Below are positions 1-12,514 of a DNA stretch of 64,000 bases, in pieces (the first letter of the stretch is position 1; the number at the start of each line of letters is the position of its first letter). The stretch comes from Heterohyrax brucei (taxonomy: Eukaryota > Chordata > Mammalia > Hyracoidea > Procaviidae), in NCBI GenBank assembly GCA_028571685.1, contig CM053162.1:7754001-7818000 (forward strand), in the 5' to 3' direction. Position numbers and translations under genes: made by a program. The notes beneath the pieces are model-generated. The model saw nothing but the letters and a program-made list of their open reading frames with translations. It did not search any database and was not told where the DNA came from.

Positions 1-352
1 GGAATCAAATCCTTGGTAAGCAGACAAAATGGTATATTTGAAGTACCTTTGCCAGGGAATACATCTATAAATATTTAAGTTAACCTTCAGAAATTAATAG
101 AACCTGAGTTTTCACTGTACACTCTGTTTTAAGTCTTAATTTTATTATTTTTTACTTTGAATAGCTAAAAAATACATTCACATTGTTCAAAATTCAACAC
201 ATACAGACAGTACCTAGTGAAATTGTTTTCTCTGTTTCCTAGTTTCTGCCACCAAGTTCCTCTCTAAAATGTCACTGGATGTTTTATTAATTGTTCCAGA
301 AATAATCTATTATACATAAGTAAATATATTTATCTATATATAGCTAGCTCTA
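1..352. other. Unidentified AT-rich single-copy DNA
   Basis: No gene, RNA or repeat is recognised here. The stretch is AT-rich, lacks a long open frame and matches no other part of the window that I could find. It ends where an AfroSINE begins. Confidence 0.5.
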
Positions 353-550
353 GGAGTCCCTGGGTGCTGCAAATTGTTACACACTTGATTACAAACCAAA
401 AATTTGGTGAATTGAGCCCATACAGAGATGTTTTGGAAAAAAGGCCTTGGTGATCTACTTTTTAAAGTCACAGCCTTGAAAATCTTATTGAGCAGTTATT
501 TGACACAAATAGGGTTGCAATGAGTAGTAATCTACTGGGAAGGCAACTGG
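353..550 (+). repeat. AfroSINE, full-span, diverged
   Basis: Starts with GGAGTCCCTGGGTG, then a degenerate tRNA-like head, then a body containing AAAGGCCTTGGTGATCTAC and TCACAGCCTTGAAAA, and ends GGCAACTGG. This order is that of the afrotherian tRNA-derived SINE from established knowledge, and similar pieces recur in both orientations in this window. It is heavily mutated, so old. Non-coding. Confidence 0.75.
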
Positions 551-1091
551 CTATGTTTTTTCTGCCCTTTATTTTACACAGAGAGTAAGATAGGATATTT
601 ATTCTTCTAGGCAAAATCTCTTTAGTGGAAATCTTCAAAATACTTTTAAAGGACTATAAAGTATTATGATTTACATAATTTTTATATGATATAATGTAGA
701 TCAGATGACATCTAGAAGATTTTTTTCCAAATCTGTGAGTTTTCGTCTGCGTAAAGACTGGTCACATTCAAGATGTCAAGTGGGTCAAAGCTTTTTCAGG
801 AAAAACGAACTATCTCAGTTTCTCACTTGGAAGGTGGTTGTGCTAAAATCAGCCATTTCTCTTCACCAAAATATAGCTTGTATTTCCAGCTGCTTTTACT
901 GTCTCCTTTAACAGAAGTATTGATATCTGAGGACTGCTGCAGAAGGAGAGGGATGGCAGGAAATATTTAATTCAGTGTCTGGGATGAGTTGAGCAAGTTA
1001 TATTTAATGACTCCCCTTCCCATAGCACTTACATGTGCACACAATTATTTCTGTTTCCAGGTAAGGACAAAAAGCTCAGAAAGCAAAGTTT
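551..1091. other. Unidentified single-copy DNA
   Basis: About 540 bp between an AfroSINE and the first L1 5' UTR. Small overlapping open frames of 65-68 codons near 705-970 have no recognisable domain and look like chance frames. Nothing else is supported. Confidence 0.45.
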
Positions 1092-2025
1092 GGAGAAGAG
1101 ACTAAGATGTCAGACAGACGAGATGCTTCCTGTGATACCTCTAACAACATTGACACCCTCCACTCCCCCCAAAAACAAATGAAACAATTATCATGACATT
1201 CTAGGAGTCCTAAATATCAAAGGGAAGGTTGAGAAATCAGATTGAGAGACAAAGAAGGAAGAATAGGTCTAGAAATACCCAGGATTGTCCAAACCTGATC
1301 TGGTGGGAATTGGCATCCTACAGGCTGATTGTCTGCAGCAAACATGGTAAGGGGAGCAGCAGCATTCAGAAAACATCTTCCACAGTGGGACAAACAAGTG
1401 ACGTGGAGCCCACTCATGCCTCCAGAATCAGTGAAAAATGACATTTTATCATCAAAAGTTAAGTAGCTTGCATCTAACCTACAACACACAGATGTAACGA
1501 TTTCCTTCAGGGTAAAAATACCTCTCTTTTACATGTACTTCACCCGTTCCTGCTCTGCACAGTGTCTGAGCTGGCTCCAGAGACTATGTATCCTCTGAGC
1601 AGGAAGTATGATCCTTTATTTGTCCTGAACAAGCCTCCCAGCCTTGAAAAGGGAACAATTTAGTAAGTAGGCAGTGGGGATGGGGTAGTAATATGCCACC
1701 TCCTGTGGGATGGGAACTCAGGGCAGAAAACAGTACTCTTGCCTAGGTTCAGGCATAATGAATTCATGGACTATGAGTGCTTTTCACCCCTACATTAAGT
1801 ATTAGGAACCCACAGTCCAGCTTCAAAACCTATACATCTAAGCAATTTAAGGAAATGAGACTTGTTTTCCTCACAGACAATCCTGGAAGGTTGTCAGCAC
1901 TCTGCCTTTTTCAGTGTGTGCAGCCAGATGCCAGTGCCTACACCAATCACCTCTGCTCATTTAGAATTGTAGGGGACAGTCTGTACCACACACTTGGTGA
2001 TCAAGTATCTGGACACTTGATCTAA

Positions 2026-2078
2026 ATCCATACATATTTACATATACATATATATCCACACATATATGTATATACATA
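2026..2078. repeat. Degenerate TA/CA/TATACA microsatellite
   Basis: Alternating purine-pyrimidine tract of CATA, TATA and CACA units inside the 5' UTR of L1-1. Likely a simple-repeat expansion within the element. No function inferred. Confidence 0.7.
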
Positions 2079-3426
2079 GTAACAGATCTAATTACCTGGT
2101 GACAGTATGTTAGAGATTCAACAGTACCAATAACCAAATGAGCTTACAACACCAGCCTCTTTAGACATTTCAAAAACAAAAGAGGAAGCTAGAACATAGT
2201 AACCAAACTCAAAACAAATACAACTCACTGATGGCCCACAGTCAATATCAAATCCCTTAAACAGACAGACCATGATGGCTTCAAAAGGTCCCAAAACAAA
2301 GAATCAAGAAATTTTTGAGATAAAAAGACCTTTCTGGAATTATTGGAGGTAAGAAACAAAAGAATAATATACAGAACTCATGGAGAAATAGGAAGGACAT
2401 GAAGCAAAACATTGCAGAGAATAGTGACAAATTGAACAGACTTCCAGAATCCATAGAGAGATAGCAATCAGAAATTCAGAAGTTTGAAAGGAAGAGGCAG
2501 GACCAAGTTGGTGGATAAGGCAGATGCTTCCTGTAGTCCCTCTTAAAACAAAGAACCCCCCAAAACAAGTGAATCAGTGATATATGATAATGTAGGAATG
2601 CTGAGCATCAAAGACAAAGTGGAGGAGTTGGACTGGGCAGAAGGGGAAGGGAAAGTTCAGAAGCAGCAAAGATCTGGAAGATTTGACCCAGGCAGCATCC
2701 TGTAAGCTGGATCAGTGAGAGCCAATGGGCTGAGGAGGCATGAATATCAGGCAGAAAGCTGAGAGATTGGAATGGATGACAGGGAGGACAAAGCAGGTCC
2801 CAGCAGAGGGACCTGTTTCAGCCAGCCAACTAAAGCCACAGCATGGTGGTGGGTGGTGAAGCAGAGCAGGAGTGATGTGAGTGAAACCATCTTTCTCAGC
2901 AGAGAAGCTGAGCATCAAATGGTCACACCTACAGAATTTCAGAGGACTTTCATCTCAGCTTCACAAGTTTAAGTGCTTGCAAACTCCTGTGGACTCAAAA
3001 AATCTTTCCTACATGTTTGTTCCTCTTCCTTTCCTCCCACTCCCGTCTGCTCTATACCAGGCACTGCTGCACTACCCGAGCCATACTTAGGATATTGTTA
3101 CACACTTGCACTGAGTTAATCTCTCAGACTTTGAGAGGGAGACAAAGTGGTGAGTAAGAAAGAAGATTCTGCTGGATTCTCACAAGCTGGCAACTCACCC
3201 TATCTTTCTTAGCTCACCAACAGATCTAACCGTCTGGTGAAAGGACATGAGAATTTTTAAGGCTGACGTATTCAATTTAGCTCAAATGAGCAAAATATCT
3301 GGACACTCAAAAGCTGAATTACAATCAGAAATTAGAACACAATATTCAAACAAATAAACTGCAAAGGAATTTCAGCTGGCTTGGAGACAACAAACAATTT
3401 CTAATCATTTAAAGAAGCAGACCACA

Positions 3427-3609
3427 ATGGCCTTAGAAAACTCCCAAAATAAAGGATTAAATAATTTTCCAGATGAAGAAGACTTCCTGCAGTTATCAGA
3501 GGTAGAATACAAAGCAGCAATGTTTAGAACTCTGAATGATAAAGATCAGGGAAGAAAAATTGGTACAACACTGGGAGCCATGCATAAACAGGCTTCAAAG
3601 TATTACTAA
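3427..3609 (+). pseudogene. L1-2 ORF1 N-terminus fused to ORF2 C-terminal sequence
   Basis: A 60-codon frame. About the first 38 residues resemble the N-terminus of ORF1p in the sibling copies (acidic stretch DEEDF, then LSEVEYK). The remainder is read from ORF2-derived sequence after the internal deletion and ends at a stop. ORF1p is an RNA-binding trimeric coiled-coil chaperone; this stub has neither coiled coil nor RNA-binding domain. A dead chimera created by the deletion. Confidence 0.6.
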
Positions 3610-3978
3610 TAATGCACATATACCAGAAGAGAAAATAAATAAATGTGAACTCCTGAAAACCAAACTTATGCTTACGCAATGACTTTACCAAAAGAGTAAA
3701 AAGACTACCTGCAGACTGGAAACAATTTTTGGCAACCAAGAATTCAATTGGTGTCTAGTCTCCATAATCTACAAGGCACTACAAAAAATCAACAAGAAAA
3801 AAACAAATAACCCAATTAAAAAATGGGAAAAGGATGTGAACAGGCAGTTCACTGGAGAAAACATTGAGACAGCCAAAGTACACATGAGGAAATGCTCATA
3901 ATAATTAGCTATTAGAGAAATCCAAATCAAACTGCAATGAGATACCATGTCACCCCAACAAGGGTAGCATTAATCAAA

Positions 3979-3980
3979 AC

Positions 3981-4033
<53 letters not shown>
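3979..4033. repeat. (CA)n microsatellite inside L1-2
   Basis: About 27 nearly perfect CA units with one early GC interruption, within the ORF2 C-terminal region of L1-2. Sibling L1 copies have AAACAC in the corresponding place, so the tract probably expanded there. Likely length-polymorphic. Confidence 0.9.
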
Positions 4034-4034
<1 letters not shown>

Positions 4035-7000
4035 ACAAATATTGAAGAGGTGCACAGAATGGAACTTTTCTACACTACTAGTGGGAATGTAAAATGGTAC
4101 AACCACTTTGGAAATCAATTTGGCACTTTCTTAAAAACCTAGAAATAGAAATACCATATGATCCAGCAATCTCACTGTTTGGAATATATCCTAGAAGAAC
4201 AAGGGCTGTAGTGCAAATATAGACATGTACACCAATGCTTACTGCAGCACTATGCACAATAGCAAAAAACAGAATCAACCTAGGTGGCCATCAGCAAATG
4301 AATAGATAAACATACTATGGTATATTCACAAAATGCAATACTATGCGATGATGAACAATGATGTTCCTGGGAAACATCTGATAACATGGATTCATTTGGA
4401 AGGCGCTGTGCTGAGTGAAATTAGTTAATCACAAAAGGACAAATAACCCATGAGACCACTATTATAGGACTCAAGAAAATAACTGATCTCAGTAGCAAAT
4501 AATCTTTGGTGGTTACTAGGGAGGGGAGGGAGAGAGACCAGTATTCATACATCAGATAGTAGATAGGAATTGGGTTAAGTGAAGAAGTGACAACACACAG
4601 TAGAAGGGAGATCAATACTACTGGACTATATGAAGAGCTAAGAACTTTCCTAAATACAATTGAGTGTTTTGAAGGGCAAAGGAACAGTGTCCGGGCTCTG
4701 GGAACATGCTTTGGTGACCATCTAGTTCAATTGGCATAACTAAGTTTTGTTTTTAAGAAAATGTTCTGCATCCCATTTTGGTGAATGACGTCTGGAATAT
4801 TAAAAGCTAGCAAGCTGCCATCTAAGGATCAACAATCTGTCCCAACATACCTGGAGTAGAGGAGAACAACAGACAGCAAAGACAGGAAGGATATATGATC
4901 CCAGGAGACAGAAAGCACCATATGGTCCAGAGACTACATCCACATGAGACCAGAAGAACTAAAGGGTGCCTAGCCACCACCAATTACTGTCTTGACAGGG
5001 AACATGACGTAGACTCCCTGACATGATGGAAGAAAAATGGGGGTACAGATCTAGAATTCTATTGTAAAACCAGACTTGATGGTCTGACATTCTGAGGTCC
5101 TCTAAGAACACGGCGCTAGACTAACTGCTAGCCCAGAGTTGAAATCAGTATTGAAGCCAACTTATCAGAAAAAAATTGGCCTGGTCTATAAGACATCAGG
5201 TGGTTGGAGCAGCTCTTCTGTAGAAACTAAATGGGAAGATGGATAGGAGGAGCTGGTTATATGAATATGGGAAGTACAAGGGTGGAAAGGAGGAGTGTGC
5301 TGCCACAGGATTGAGAGAGCAGTTAGAGTTGTGTAGAGGTGTATATACAGGGTTTTATATGGCAGATTGACTTGGGTTGTAAGTTTTTACTTATTCACAA
5401 TAAAAGAAGTAAAAGAAAATAGAAAATAAAATTTCAGGATCAGACAACTCAAAAATCAAAGGAGCAGAATAGAGACAATGAAAGTCAGAATCGGTGAGAA
5501 AGAAGATAAAGCACTTGACACCAACACATTTAGGAATGGTTATATAAAAAGACTTTTTAAAATGAAGAATTCTATGAATTGTGTGGGACTCTATCAAGAA
5601 AAATATCCTATGAGTGATTTGAATACCAGAACAGGAGGAACAATAGAAAATAGAAAATTGTTGAAGATTTGTTGACATAAAGCTTCCTTGATATCATGAA
5701 AGATAGATGTCTATTCAAGATACTCATCAAGATCCACACAACATAGATCACCCCCCAAAAAGGTATTAAGACATACTATGATCAAACTTGACAAAACAAA
5801 CATAAGAAGAGAATGTTGAAGGTGTCTAGCTAGGGATAAACAAAAAATAATCTGCAAAGGAGAATCAGTAAGAATAAGCTTGGACTACTTAGCAGAAACC
5901 ATGCAGGCAAGAAGGCAAGGGGATAACAGATACAAAGCTTTTAAAGAAAATAAAAATTCTAGCCAAGAATTATGTATCAAGCAAAACCATCTCTTAATTA
6001 TGATGACAAAGACAGGACATTTTCAGATAAGCAAAAGTTTATAAAATTTATTTTTAAAAAATTATAAGAAATACTAAAGGGTGTCCTTCTGTTAGAAAAT
6101 TATTAATGTTAAATAACACCTAAGACTAGACCACTAACGGAGCAACCAGATATCAACCTAGATAGGGAAATCACAAAAATTAATCCAAGTTAAAACACTG
6201 AAAATAGGGAAACAGAAATGTCATTATGTAAAAGATGACATCATAATAAAAGGGACTCAAAACTGTAATTATGGATTTTTCATACATAGAGGAACTATAA
6301 ATGATACAGTAGCTAATTTAGGCAAGTAGAAGTGAATATTGAGGCACTTGCAAAGAATGTAAATAATATTACGCATCAAAATAAAAAATGAAAAACATGT
6401 AGCTTCAACAAATACAAAATAAACAAGAATGACAAATATGAAAGAAAATATATAAAGAGAAATGACTTAGCACAGAAAATTAAGTGGAAAAAAGAAACCT
6501 CAACAAAGCACAATAAAAGGCAACAAAATGACAACACTAAACTCATACCTAATGATAGTTATGCTCAGTGTAAATGGATTAAATGTACCAATGAAGACAG
6601 AGTAGCAGAATACATTGAAAAAAGATATATCTATATGCTTTCTACAAGAGATACACCATAGACTTAAAGACACAAGCCAACAAAAACTAAAGGGAGGGGG
6701 AACTATCAAGGAAACAACATTCAAAAAAGAAAAGTAGTGGCAATATTTCTGACAAAACAGACCTCACAGAAAAACTCACCACAATGAATAGGAAGCACAA
6801 TATTTAACAAATAAAGTGTCCAGGATGTAACCATATTAAGTATTTACACATGTAAGGATACACCTCATAAGTACATAAAACAAGCTAACAGTGTGGAAAA
6901 GAGAAATAGAAAACTCCACAATAGTAGAAGGTGTTAATACACCACTTTCAGTAAGGACAGAAAATTCAGAAAGGTCAATAAAGACACAGAAGATCTAAGT

Positions 7001-8159
7001 ACAACTTGACCACATGGATACACACAGAGCACTTCACACAACAGCAACCAAGTATATGTTTTTTTCCAATTTACATGAGGCATGCTCCACAATAGATCAC
7101 ATACTAGGCCATAAAGCAAGTCTTAACACAATGTGAAGCATCAGGCTACAGCAAAGCATCTTTCTAGCTCACAAACCCATAAAAGTAGAAATCAGTAACA
7201 GAAAAGCAAGGCAGAAAAATCAAACACATAGAAATAGGATAACACCTTGCTCAAAAACTATTGGGTTATAGAAGAAATTAAGGATGGAACAAAGAAATTT
7301 ACAGAATCAAATGAGAATGAAAACATCCTACCAGAACATTTGGGACACAGCAAAAACTTGAGTTTAATTTATAGCAGTAAATGTACACTTCCAGAAAGAG
7401 CAAAGGGCCCAAATCAAAGCACTAACTCTACAACTGGAACAAGTAGAAAGCAGGCAACCAAAGAAGCCCTCAGGCACCAGGGGAAAGCAACTAATAAAAA
7501 TTAGAGCAGAACTAAATAAAAAGAAAAATGATTGAAAGAGTTAACACCACCAGAAGCTGATTCTCTGAAAAGATTTAACAAAATTGATAAACCATTGGCC
7601 AAACTGACAAAAGAAGAATAGGAGAGGATAATCCAATTAAAAAATGAGATGGGTCATATCACAATAGACCCAACCGAAATATAAAAACAAAATAACAAAA
7701 TACTATGAAAATCTGTTTCTATCAAGTTTGAAAATTTCTAGAAACACGTGACCCACCTCAACTAACACAAACAGAGGTGGAGCAACTAAATAAATACATA
7801 ACAAAAGATGAGACTGAAAAAGTAATTTAAAAACTTCTCCCACCTTTCCCCCTAACCCCCTCAAAAAGCCCGGGCCCAGACAGCTTTGGTGGATAATTCT
7901 AAAAACTTTCACAGAATAGTTAACACCACTATTGCCAAAACTATTTCAGAGCATAAAAATGATTGAATATTCCCAAGCTTTTTCAATGAAGCTAGCATAA
8001 CCCTGATATCAAAACCAAGTAAACACATGACAAAAAGGGAAAATTACAGACAAATATCTCTCAGAAACTTAAGATACAAAAATCCTGAATAAAACTATGA
8101 TTAATAGAAGTCAACAACATATTGAAAAAACAACTGACCACGACCAAGTAGGATTCATA

Positions 8160-8717
8160 ACAGCTTTGAGTTCCAACAATTAAGTCTGTAAACTTAAATG
8201 TTCTATGTGTTACATACCTCATTGCTAAATATCACTACCATCACATTTGATGTACTCCCCTTAGGAAGCTATGCACTGATGCCAGAGCCTAGTCCACCCT
8301 TCAAAGCAATTATGGAGTACTTTCTGGAATGGCTATTGTGCACTGTGGCAAGTTTGCAAACTTAACTGTATGATTGTCTAAGAGGGATTTTTAGCCAGTA
8401 AACAAATAACTATACTGAAACACTCTATTCACCTAATCTAGCCCACAATGACTGTTTTTCTTTACTCAAAGATAAAGGAAATATTGAAAGGAAGACATTT
8501 TGATGATATTCAGGACATTAAGGATAATACAATGACAGCACTGATAGCCATCCCAGAAAAAGTGTTCCAAAATTGCTTTGAAGGATGGACTAGGCACTGG
8601 CATTGGTATATAGCTTCCCAAAGTGAGTACTTCATCAGCGACCATAGTGATATTCAGCAATGAGGTATATAGCATATTTTTTTTGGATGATTTCACAAGC
8701 CTAATTGTCAGACCTCA
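8160..8717. mobile_element. Foldback mariner-derived element inserted at TA
   Basis: Interrupts ORF2 of L1-1 exactly between two TA dinucleotides (8158-8159 and 8718-8719), the mariner target. The left arm (about 8165-8335) is the reverse complement, roughly 80 percent by eye, of the right arm (about 8540-8715). Both arms hold the same piece: the 3' end of a mariner transposase gene plus the element terminus with TTGTTGGAACTC / ATTGTCAGACCTC. A single-copy middle (about 8370-8540) extends the right arm further into the transposase. It is thus a palindromic derivative, not a normal mariner, and non-autonomous. Confidence 0.75.
8448..8663 (+). pseudogene. Mariner transposase C-terminal remnant
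   Basis: A 71-codon frame reading KIKEILKGRHFDDIQDIK, then a segment ending IASQSEYF. This layout is the C-terminal end of mariner-family DDE/D transposases, the enzyme that cuts and pastes the element at TA sites. Just upstream, CCTAATCTAGCCCACAATGA reads PNLAHND in another frame, close to the PDLAPND motif holding the last catalytic Asp; a frameshift separates it. The N-terminal DNA-binding region and the first catalytic residues are absent. Confidence 0.75.
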
Positions 8718-9151
8718 TATGCAGGGGTGGTTCAGCTTTAGAGAAAACAGTCAATTTAAACCATCACATAAGTAAAACAAAAGACAAAACTACGTAGTTT
8801 TATCAGTTGATTAAGAAAAGACATTTAATGACGTTCAACAATCATTCATGTTAATAACTATCAGAAAAATAGGAACAGAAGGGCAATTCCTTGAGATAAT
8901 ACAAAACATTTATTCAAAGCCAATGGAGCATCATCTTAAATGGAGATAGTCTGAAAGCATTTCTCTCAAGAACGGGAACCAGACAAGGATGTCCTTTGTC
9001 AAAACTTTTCTCAACATTGTGCTAGAACAATGGAACAATAAAGTAACAGAGCTAGAAAAATACATAAAGGACATACAAATTGGTAAGGAAGAAGTAAAAG
9101 TACCTTTATTTGCAGATAATATAATCTTACACACAGGAAATCCTAAAGAAT

Positions 9152-9196
9152 CCACACACACACACACAAACACACCAAAAAAAAAAAAAAAAAACC
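9152..9196. repeat. (CA)n plus A-run in L1-1 ORF2
   Basis: A short CACACA tract followed by about 18 A residues, interrupting the reverse-transcriptase palm of L1-1 just after the FADN box. It could be simple-repeat expansion or the tail of a tiny insertion; no target duplication is evident. Confidence 0.7.
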
Positions 9197-10519
9197 CTAC
9201 TGGATCTAAGAGTTCAGCAAAATATCAGGGTACAAGATAAAAACACAAAAATCAGTTGGATTCCTCTACACTGACAAAGTGAACATCAAAGAGGAAACTA
9301 CCAAATCAACCCCAATTACAATCTCACCCCAATGCTGTCCACCAAGAAAATAAAATACTTAGGAACACGTCTAACCAGAGACATAAGAGTCCTATACAAA
9401 GAAAAGTACAAGACACTGCTGCAAGAAACCTAGAGACCTAGGTAAGTGGAGAAATCGATCTTGCTCATTCATAGGTAGACTCAACATTGCAAAACACCTA
9501 TTTTATCCCAAATCATCTGTATATACAACGCAATCCTGATCCAAATTCCAATGTCAGTTTTTAATGAGTCAGAGAAACAAATCACCAACTTTCTATGGAA
9601 AGGGAAGCCCCAGATAAGAAAAGCATTACTGACGAAGAACAAAGTTGGAAGACTTACAGTATTAGATTTTAGAACCTATTATACCCTCATGGAGTCGAAA
9701 CAGCCTGGTTCTTCTGCTACAACAGACGCATAAAGCAATGGAACCCAATTGAGAATCCAGACATAAAATCATCCACTTATGAGCAATTGATATTTGACAA
9801 ATGCCCAAAGTACTTTTACTAGTGAAAAGATAGTCTCTTTAACAAATGCTGTTGGCATAGATGGATATCTTATCTGCAAAAAAATGAAAACAAGAATCAT
9901 ATTTCTCACCATACACAAAAGCTATCTCAAAATGGATCACAGACTCAAACATAAAATCTAAAACAATAAAAATCATGGAAGAAAAAATAGAGACAACTCT
10001 GGGAGCCCTCATATTTAGCATAAACAGAATACAAAACATTACTAACAGTATGCAGACACCAGGAGAGAAAATATGTACCTGGAAACTCCTAAAAATCAAG
10101 AAGTTACACTCATGAAAAAAATTCACTGAAAGAATAAAAAGACAGCCTACAGACTAGGAAAAAAAATTCAGTATGACAAATCTGATCAGTGTCTAATGTT
10201 CTAAAACCTGTAAGATACTATAAAACATCAACAATAAAAAGGCAAATGACCCAATTAAGAAATCAGCGAAGAATATGAATAAGCATTTTACCAAAGAACA
10301 CATTCAGGTGGCTAAACAGGTACATAAGGAAACATTCACGAACATTAGCCTGTAGAGAAATGCAAATCAAAACTACAATGAGACACCATCTCATCCCAAC
10401 AAGACTGGCAGTAGTTCAAAAAACACAAAATAATTTATGCTGGAGCGGCTGTGTCAAAACTGGAACATTTTACACAGAATGTAAAATGGTACAACCACTT
10501 TGGAAATCAATTTGGTGCC

Positions 10520-10612
10520 TCATAAGGTTTCCAAGGAGTGCCTGGCAGATTTGAACTTTTGATCTTTTAATTAGTAGCAGTAGAACTTATTCACAATACC
10601 ACCAGGGCCTCC
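10520..10612 (-). repeat. Truncated AfroSINE in L1-1
   Basis: Reads GGTTTCCAAGGAGTGCCTGG ... ACCACCAGGGCCTCC, the reverse complement of the AfroSINE head. It splits the ORF2/3' part of L1-1; L1 sequence resumes with CTTAAAAAGCTAGAAATAG. Only the tRNA-related head region is present. Confidence 0.75.
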
Positions 10613-11930
10613 TCTTAAAAAGCTAGAAATAGAAATATCATTAGTCTAGAAATCCTACTTCTTGGAATGTATCTTAGAGACATTAGAGCTGTCACATAAG
10701 TAGATACGTGCACATCACCTTTCATAGAGGCACTGTTCATGACAGCACAGTTCATGACAGCAAAAAGATGGAACCATCCTAGGTGTCCATCAATGGATAA
10801 ACACATAATGGTATATTCACACAGTGGAATATATCCAATGATAAAGAACAAGGAATTTGGGAAATGTCTTATAACATAGAGAAATCTGGAAGACATGCTG
10901 AGTAAAATTAGTTACAAAGGGACAAATATTGTATAAGACCAGTATTATAACAGCTCAAGAAAAGATTTAAATGCAGAAGGTAACATTCTTTGAGGCTTAC
11001 AAGGGTGGGGAGATTGGGAGTAGAGTGTTCACTAACTAAATAGTAGAGAAGAATTATCTTAGGTGAAAGGAACAGCAATACACCAGACAGGAGAACTACA
11101 TTAAGCCATAAGCTAAGAAATTTCCTGAACATAACCAAACAGTTTGAGGGACAGAGTGGGAGGAGCAAGGCACCATAGTTTTAGGGGATATATAGGTAAA
11201 GTGGCATAACAAAGTTTATTAAGAAAATGTTCAGCATCCCACTTTAATAAATGGTGTCTGCAGTCTTAGAAGCCAGCAAGTGGCCATTTAAGCAGCATTA
11301 AGTGGTCCCTGCCCAGCTGGAGCAAAGAAGAATGAAGAGTATCAAAGACACAATGAAAACATGAGCCCAAGAAATAGAAGGGGCCACATTAATCAGAGAC
11401 TACTTCAGCATCAGAACGGAAGAACTAGATGGCACCTATCAACTACCAGTAACTGCCCTTACAGGAAAATCAACTAAGATTCCCTGATGAAGCAGGAGAA
11501 AAGTGGGGTGCTAATCTCCAACTCTAGTAAAAAGGTCACACTTGGTGACCTGACAGACTGGAGAGTCCCTGGAAGACATAGCCCTCTGTTAGCCCAGAAC
11601 TGAAACCATTCAGAAGCCAAATCTTCAAAGACTAAACCAGTAAATGAGATATAAAGTGATAGTGATGAAGAATGTCTTCCTTGGCTTAAGTAGATACAGG
11701 AAATTAACTGGTCAGCTCCTATCTGGAGGTAAGATATAAAGGCAGAAGGGGACAGGAGCTAGATGACTGAACACAGGAAATATTGGGTGGAGAGGAGTGG
11801 TGTGCTGTCAGTGTTGGGAGACAAGCTAAGGTCACATAACAAACTGTGCATAAGTTTTTGTATGAGAAACTGACTCAAATTCTAAGTTTGCACTTAAAAC
11901 ACAATTTTAAAAAAACAAAGTTCCATTGAG

Positions 11931-12349
11931 GTCACTTGGTTCATTGTTGATGAATTAGGAGTAAAAACTCTAGTTCTGGTGTCAGGGTAGATGAGGCCAT
12001 GGTTTGTATAGAATACTAGTCCTGTAGAGTAGTTTCTTCTCTGAGTCTTTGGTCTTCTTTATCTTTAGCTCTAGATAAATGTATAGTGTCTCAATAGCTG
12101 ATTTTTTGGACATAGATTATTGTCGGGTGGATCTCCAGTCTTTCAGGTAGCATTTCAGCACATCAGCAGTTACTCTTCAGACCTTGAACTGAAATTAACC
12201 ACTGAAGCCAGCTTATACCTAAATATCAATTTTTCTCACGAAATGGTGAATATCATCTGTAAGTATTGTGCTCTTTAAAATATCACATATATGAGATCAA
12301 ATGGTCAACAATCACTTTAAAACAAAGGTGATAATATAAGTAGGTGAAA
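11931..12349. other. Unclassified, probably old L1 3'UTR/SINE debris
   Basis: Contains CTGAGTCTTTGGTCTTCTTT and AATAGCTGATTTTTTGGA, which recall minus-strand L1 3' UTR and AfroSINE pieces, but I could not align it convincingly to another copy here. No coding potential. Confidence 0.3.
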
Positions 12350-12512
12350 CATTAATGGAAATGCAACAAACAGAATGGAAATAATGAGAATGTACACAAG
12401 TTGTGATGAGTGTAACTGATGTCACTGAACAATTTTTGTAGAAATAGTTGAATGGGACCATAAAGTGTCATGTAAACCTTTACCAAAAATACAATAAAAT
12501 ATTAAAAGAAAA
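12350..12512 (+). mobile_element. L1-3: L1 3'-terminal fragment
   Basis: The ending (ACTGAACAATT, then CATGTAAACCTTTACC, then an A-rich tail with ACAATAAAAT) parallels the 3' ends of L1-4 at 17450-17525 and L1-8 at 28440-28510, which read TGTAAACCTTCATC and TGTGAACCTTCATC. Only about 160 bp can be recognised, so a strongly 5'-truncated copy is likely. Confidence 0.45.
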
Positions 12513-12514
12513 AG

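Larger units (their letters stand above)
2491..5404 (+). mobile_element. L1-2: internally deleted L1 nested in ORF1 of L1-1
   Basis: Begins GAAGAGGCAGGACCAAGTTG, the same 5' UTR type as L1-1, and runs through the 5' UTR into the ORF1 start at 3427. Near 3545 the sequence jumps to the far C-terminal part of ORF2, followed by the 3' UTR (shared with L1-1, L1-7 and L1-9) and an A-rich end near 5404. About 4 kb (most of ORF1, endonuclease, reverse transcriptase) is therefore missing. ORF1 sequence of L1-1 stops at 2490 and resumes at 5405, which proves nesting. Flanks share AGAAGT and weak further similarity, a possible eroded target duplication. Confidence 0.8.
6529..9730 (+). pseudogene. L1-1 ORF2 remnant (endonuclease and reverse transcriptase)
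   Basis: ORF2p is the L1 endonuclease/reverse transcriptase. The frame starts ATGACAACACTAAAC and soon reads SVNGLN and LQETH, both endonuclease landmarks. TIDHILGHKA around 7095-7125 matches the catalytic Asp-His region. The region then passes a mariner insertion at 8160-8717 and resumes with the palm domain, where the active-site box reads FADN rather than FADD. Frames are repeatedly broken and there are in-frame stops, so no functional product. Start and end are approximate. Confidence 0.7.
1092..11930 (+). mobile_element. L1-1: full-span, dead L1 carrying other insertions
   Basis: 5' UTR from about 1092 (GATGCTTCCTGTGATACCTC, shared with the start of L1-2), ORF1 start near 2274, ORF1 remainder at about 5405-6480, ORF2 from about 6529, 3' UTR ending near 11930 in an A-rich tail. 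The body is split by L1-2 (2491-5404), a mariner-derived element (8160-8717) and an AfroSINE (about 10520-10612). ORF2 remnants show the endonuclease LQETH and IDHILGHKA signatures and a degraded reverse-transcriptase box reading LFADN near 9105-9119, so one catalytic Asp is lost. Many stops and frameshifts make it inactive. The 5' boundary is approximate. Strand and order are secure; the exact 3' end is not. Confidence 0.8.

Noticed and set aside
353..550. True tRNA gene in the AfroSINE head
   Set aside because: tRNA-derived head is degenerate and followed by SINE body; no cloverleaf can be defended.
3979..4033. CRISPR-like regular repeats
   Set aside because: Plain dinucleotide microsatellite with no spacers; the genome is mammalian.
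2478..5417. Clear target duplication for L1-2
   Set aside because: Only AGAAGT matches well before the A-rich tail confuses the comparison.
8448..8663. Mariner frame as a domesticated host gene
   Set aside because: Only the C-terminal end is present, a frameshift removes the catalytic region, and it lies in a dead L1.
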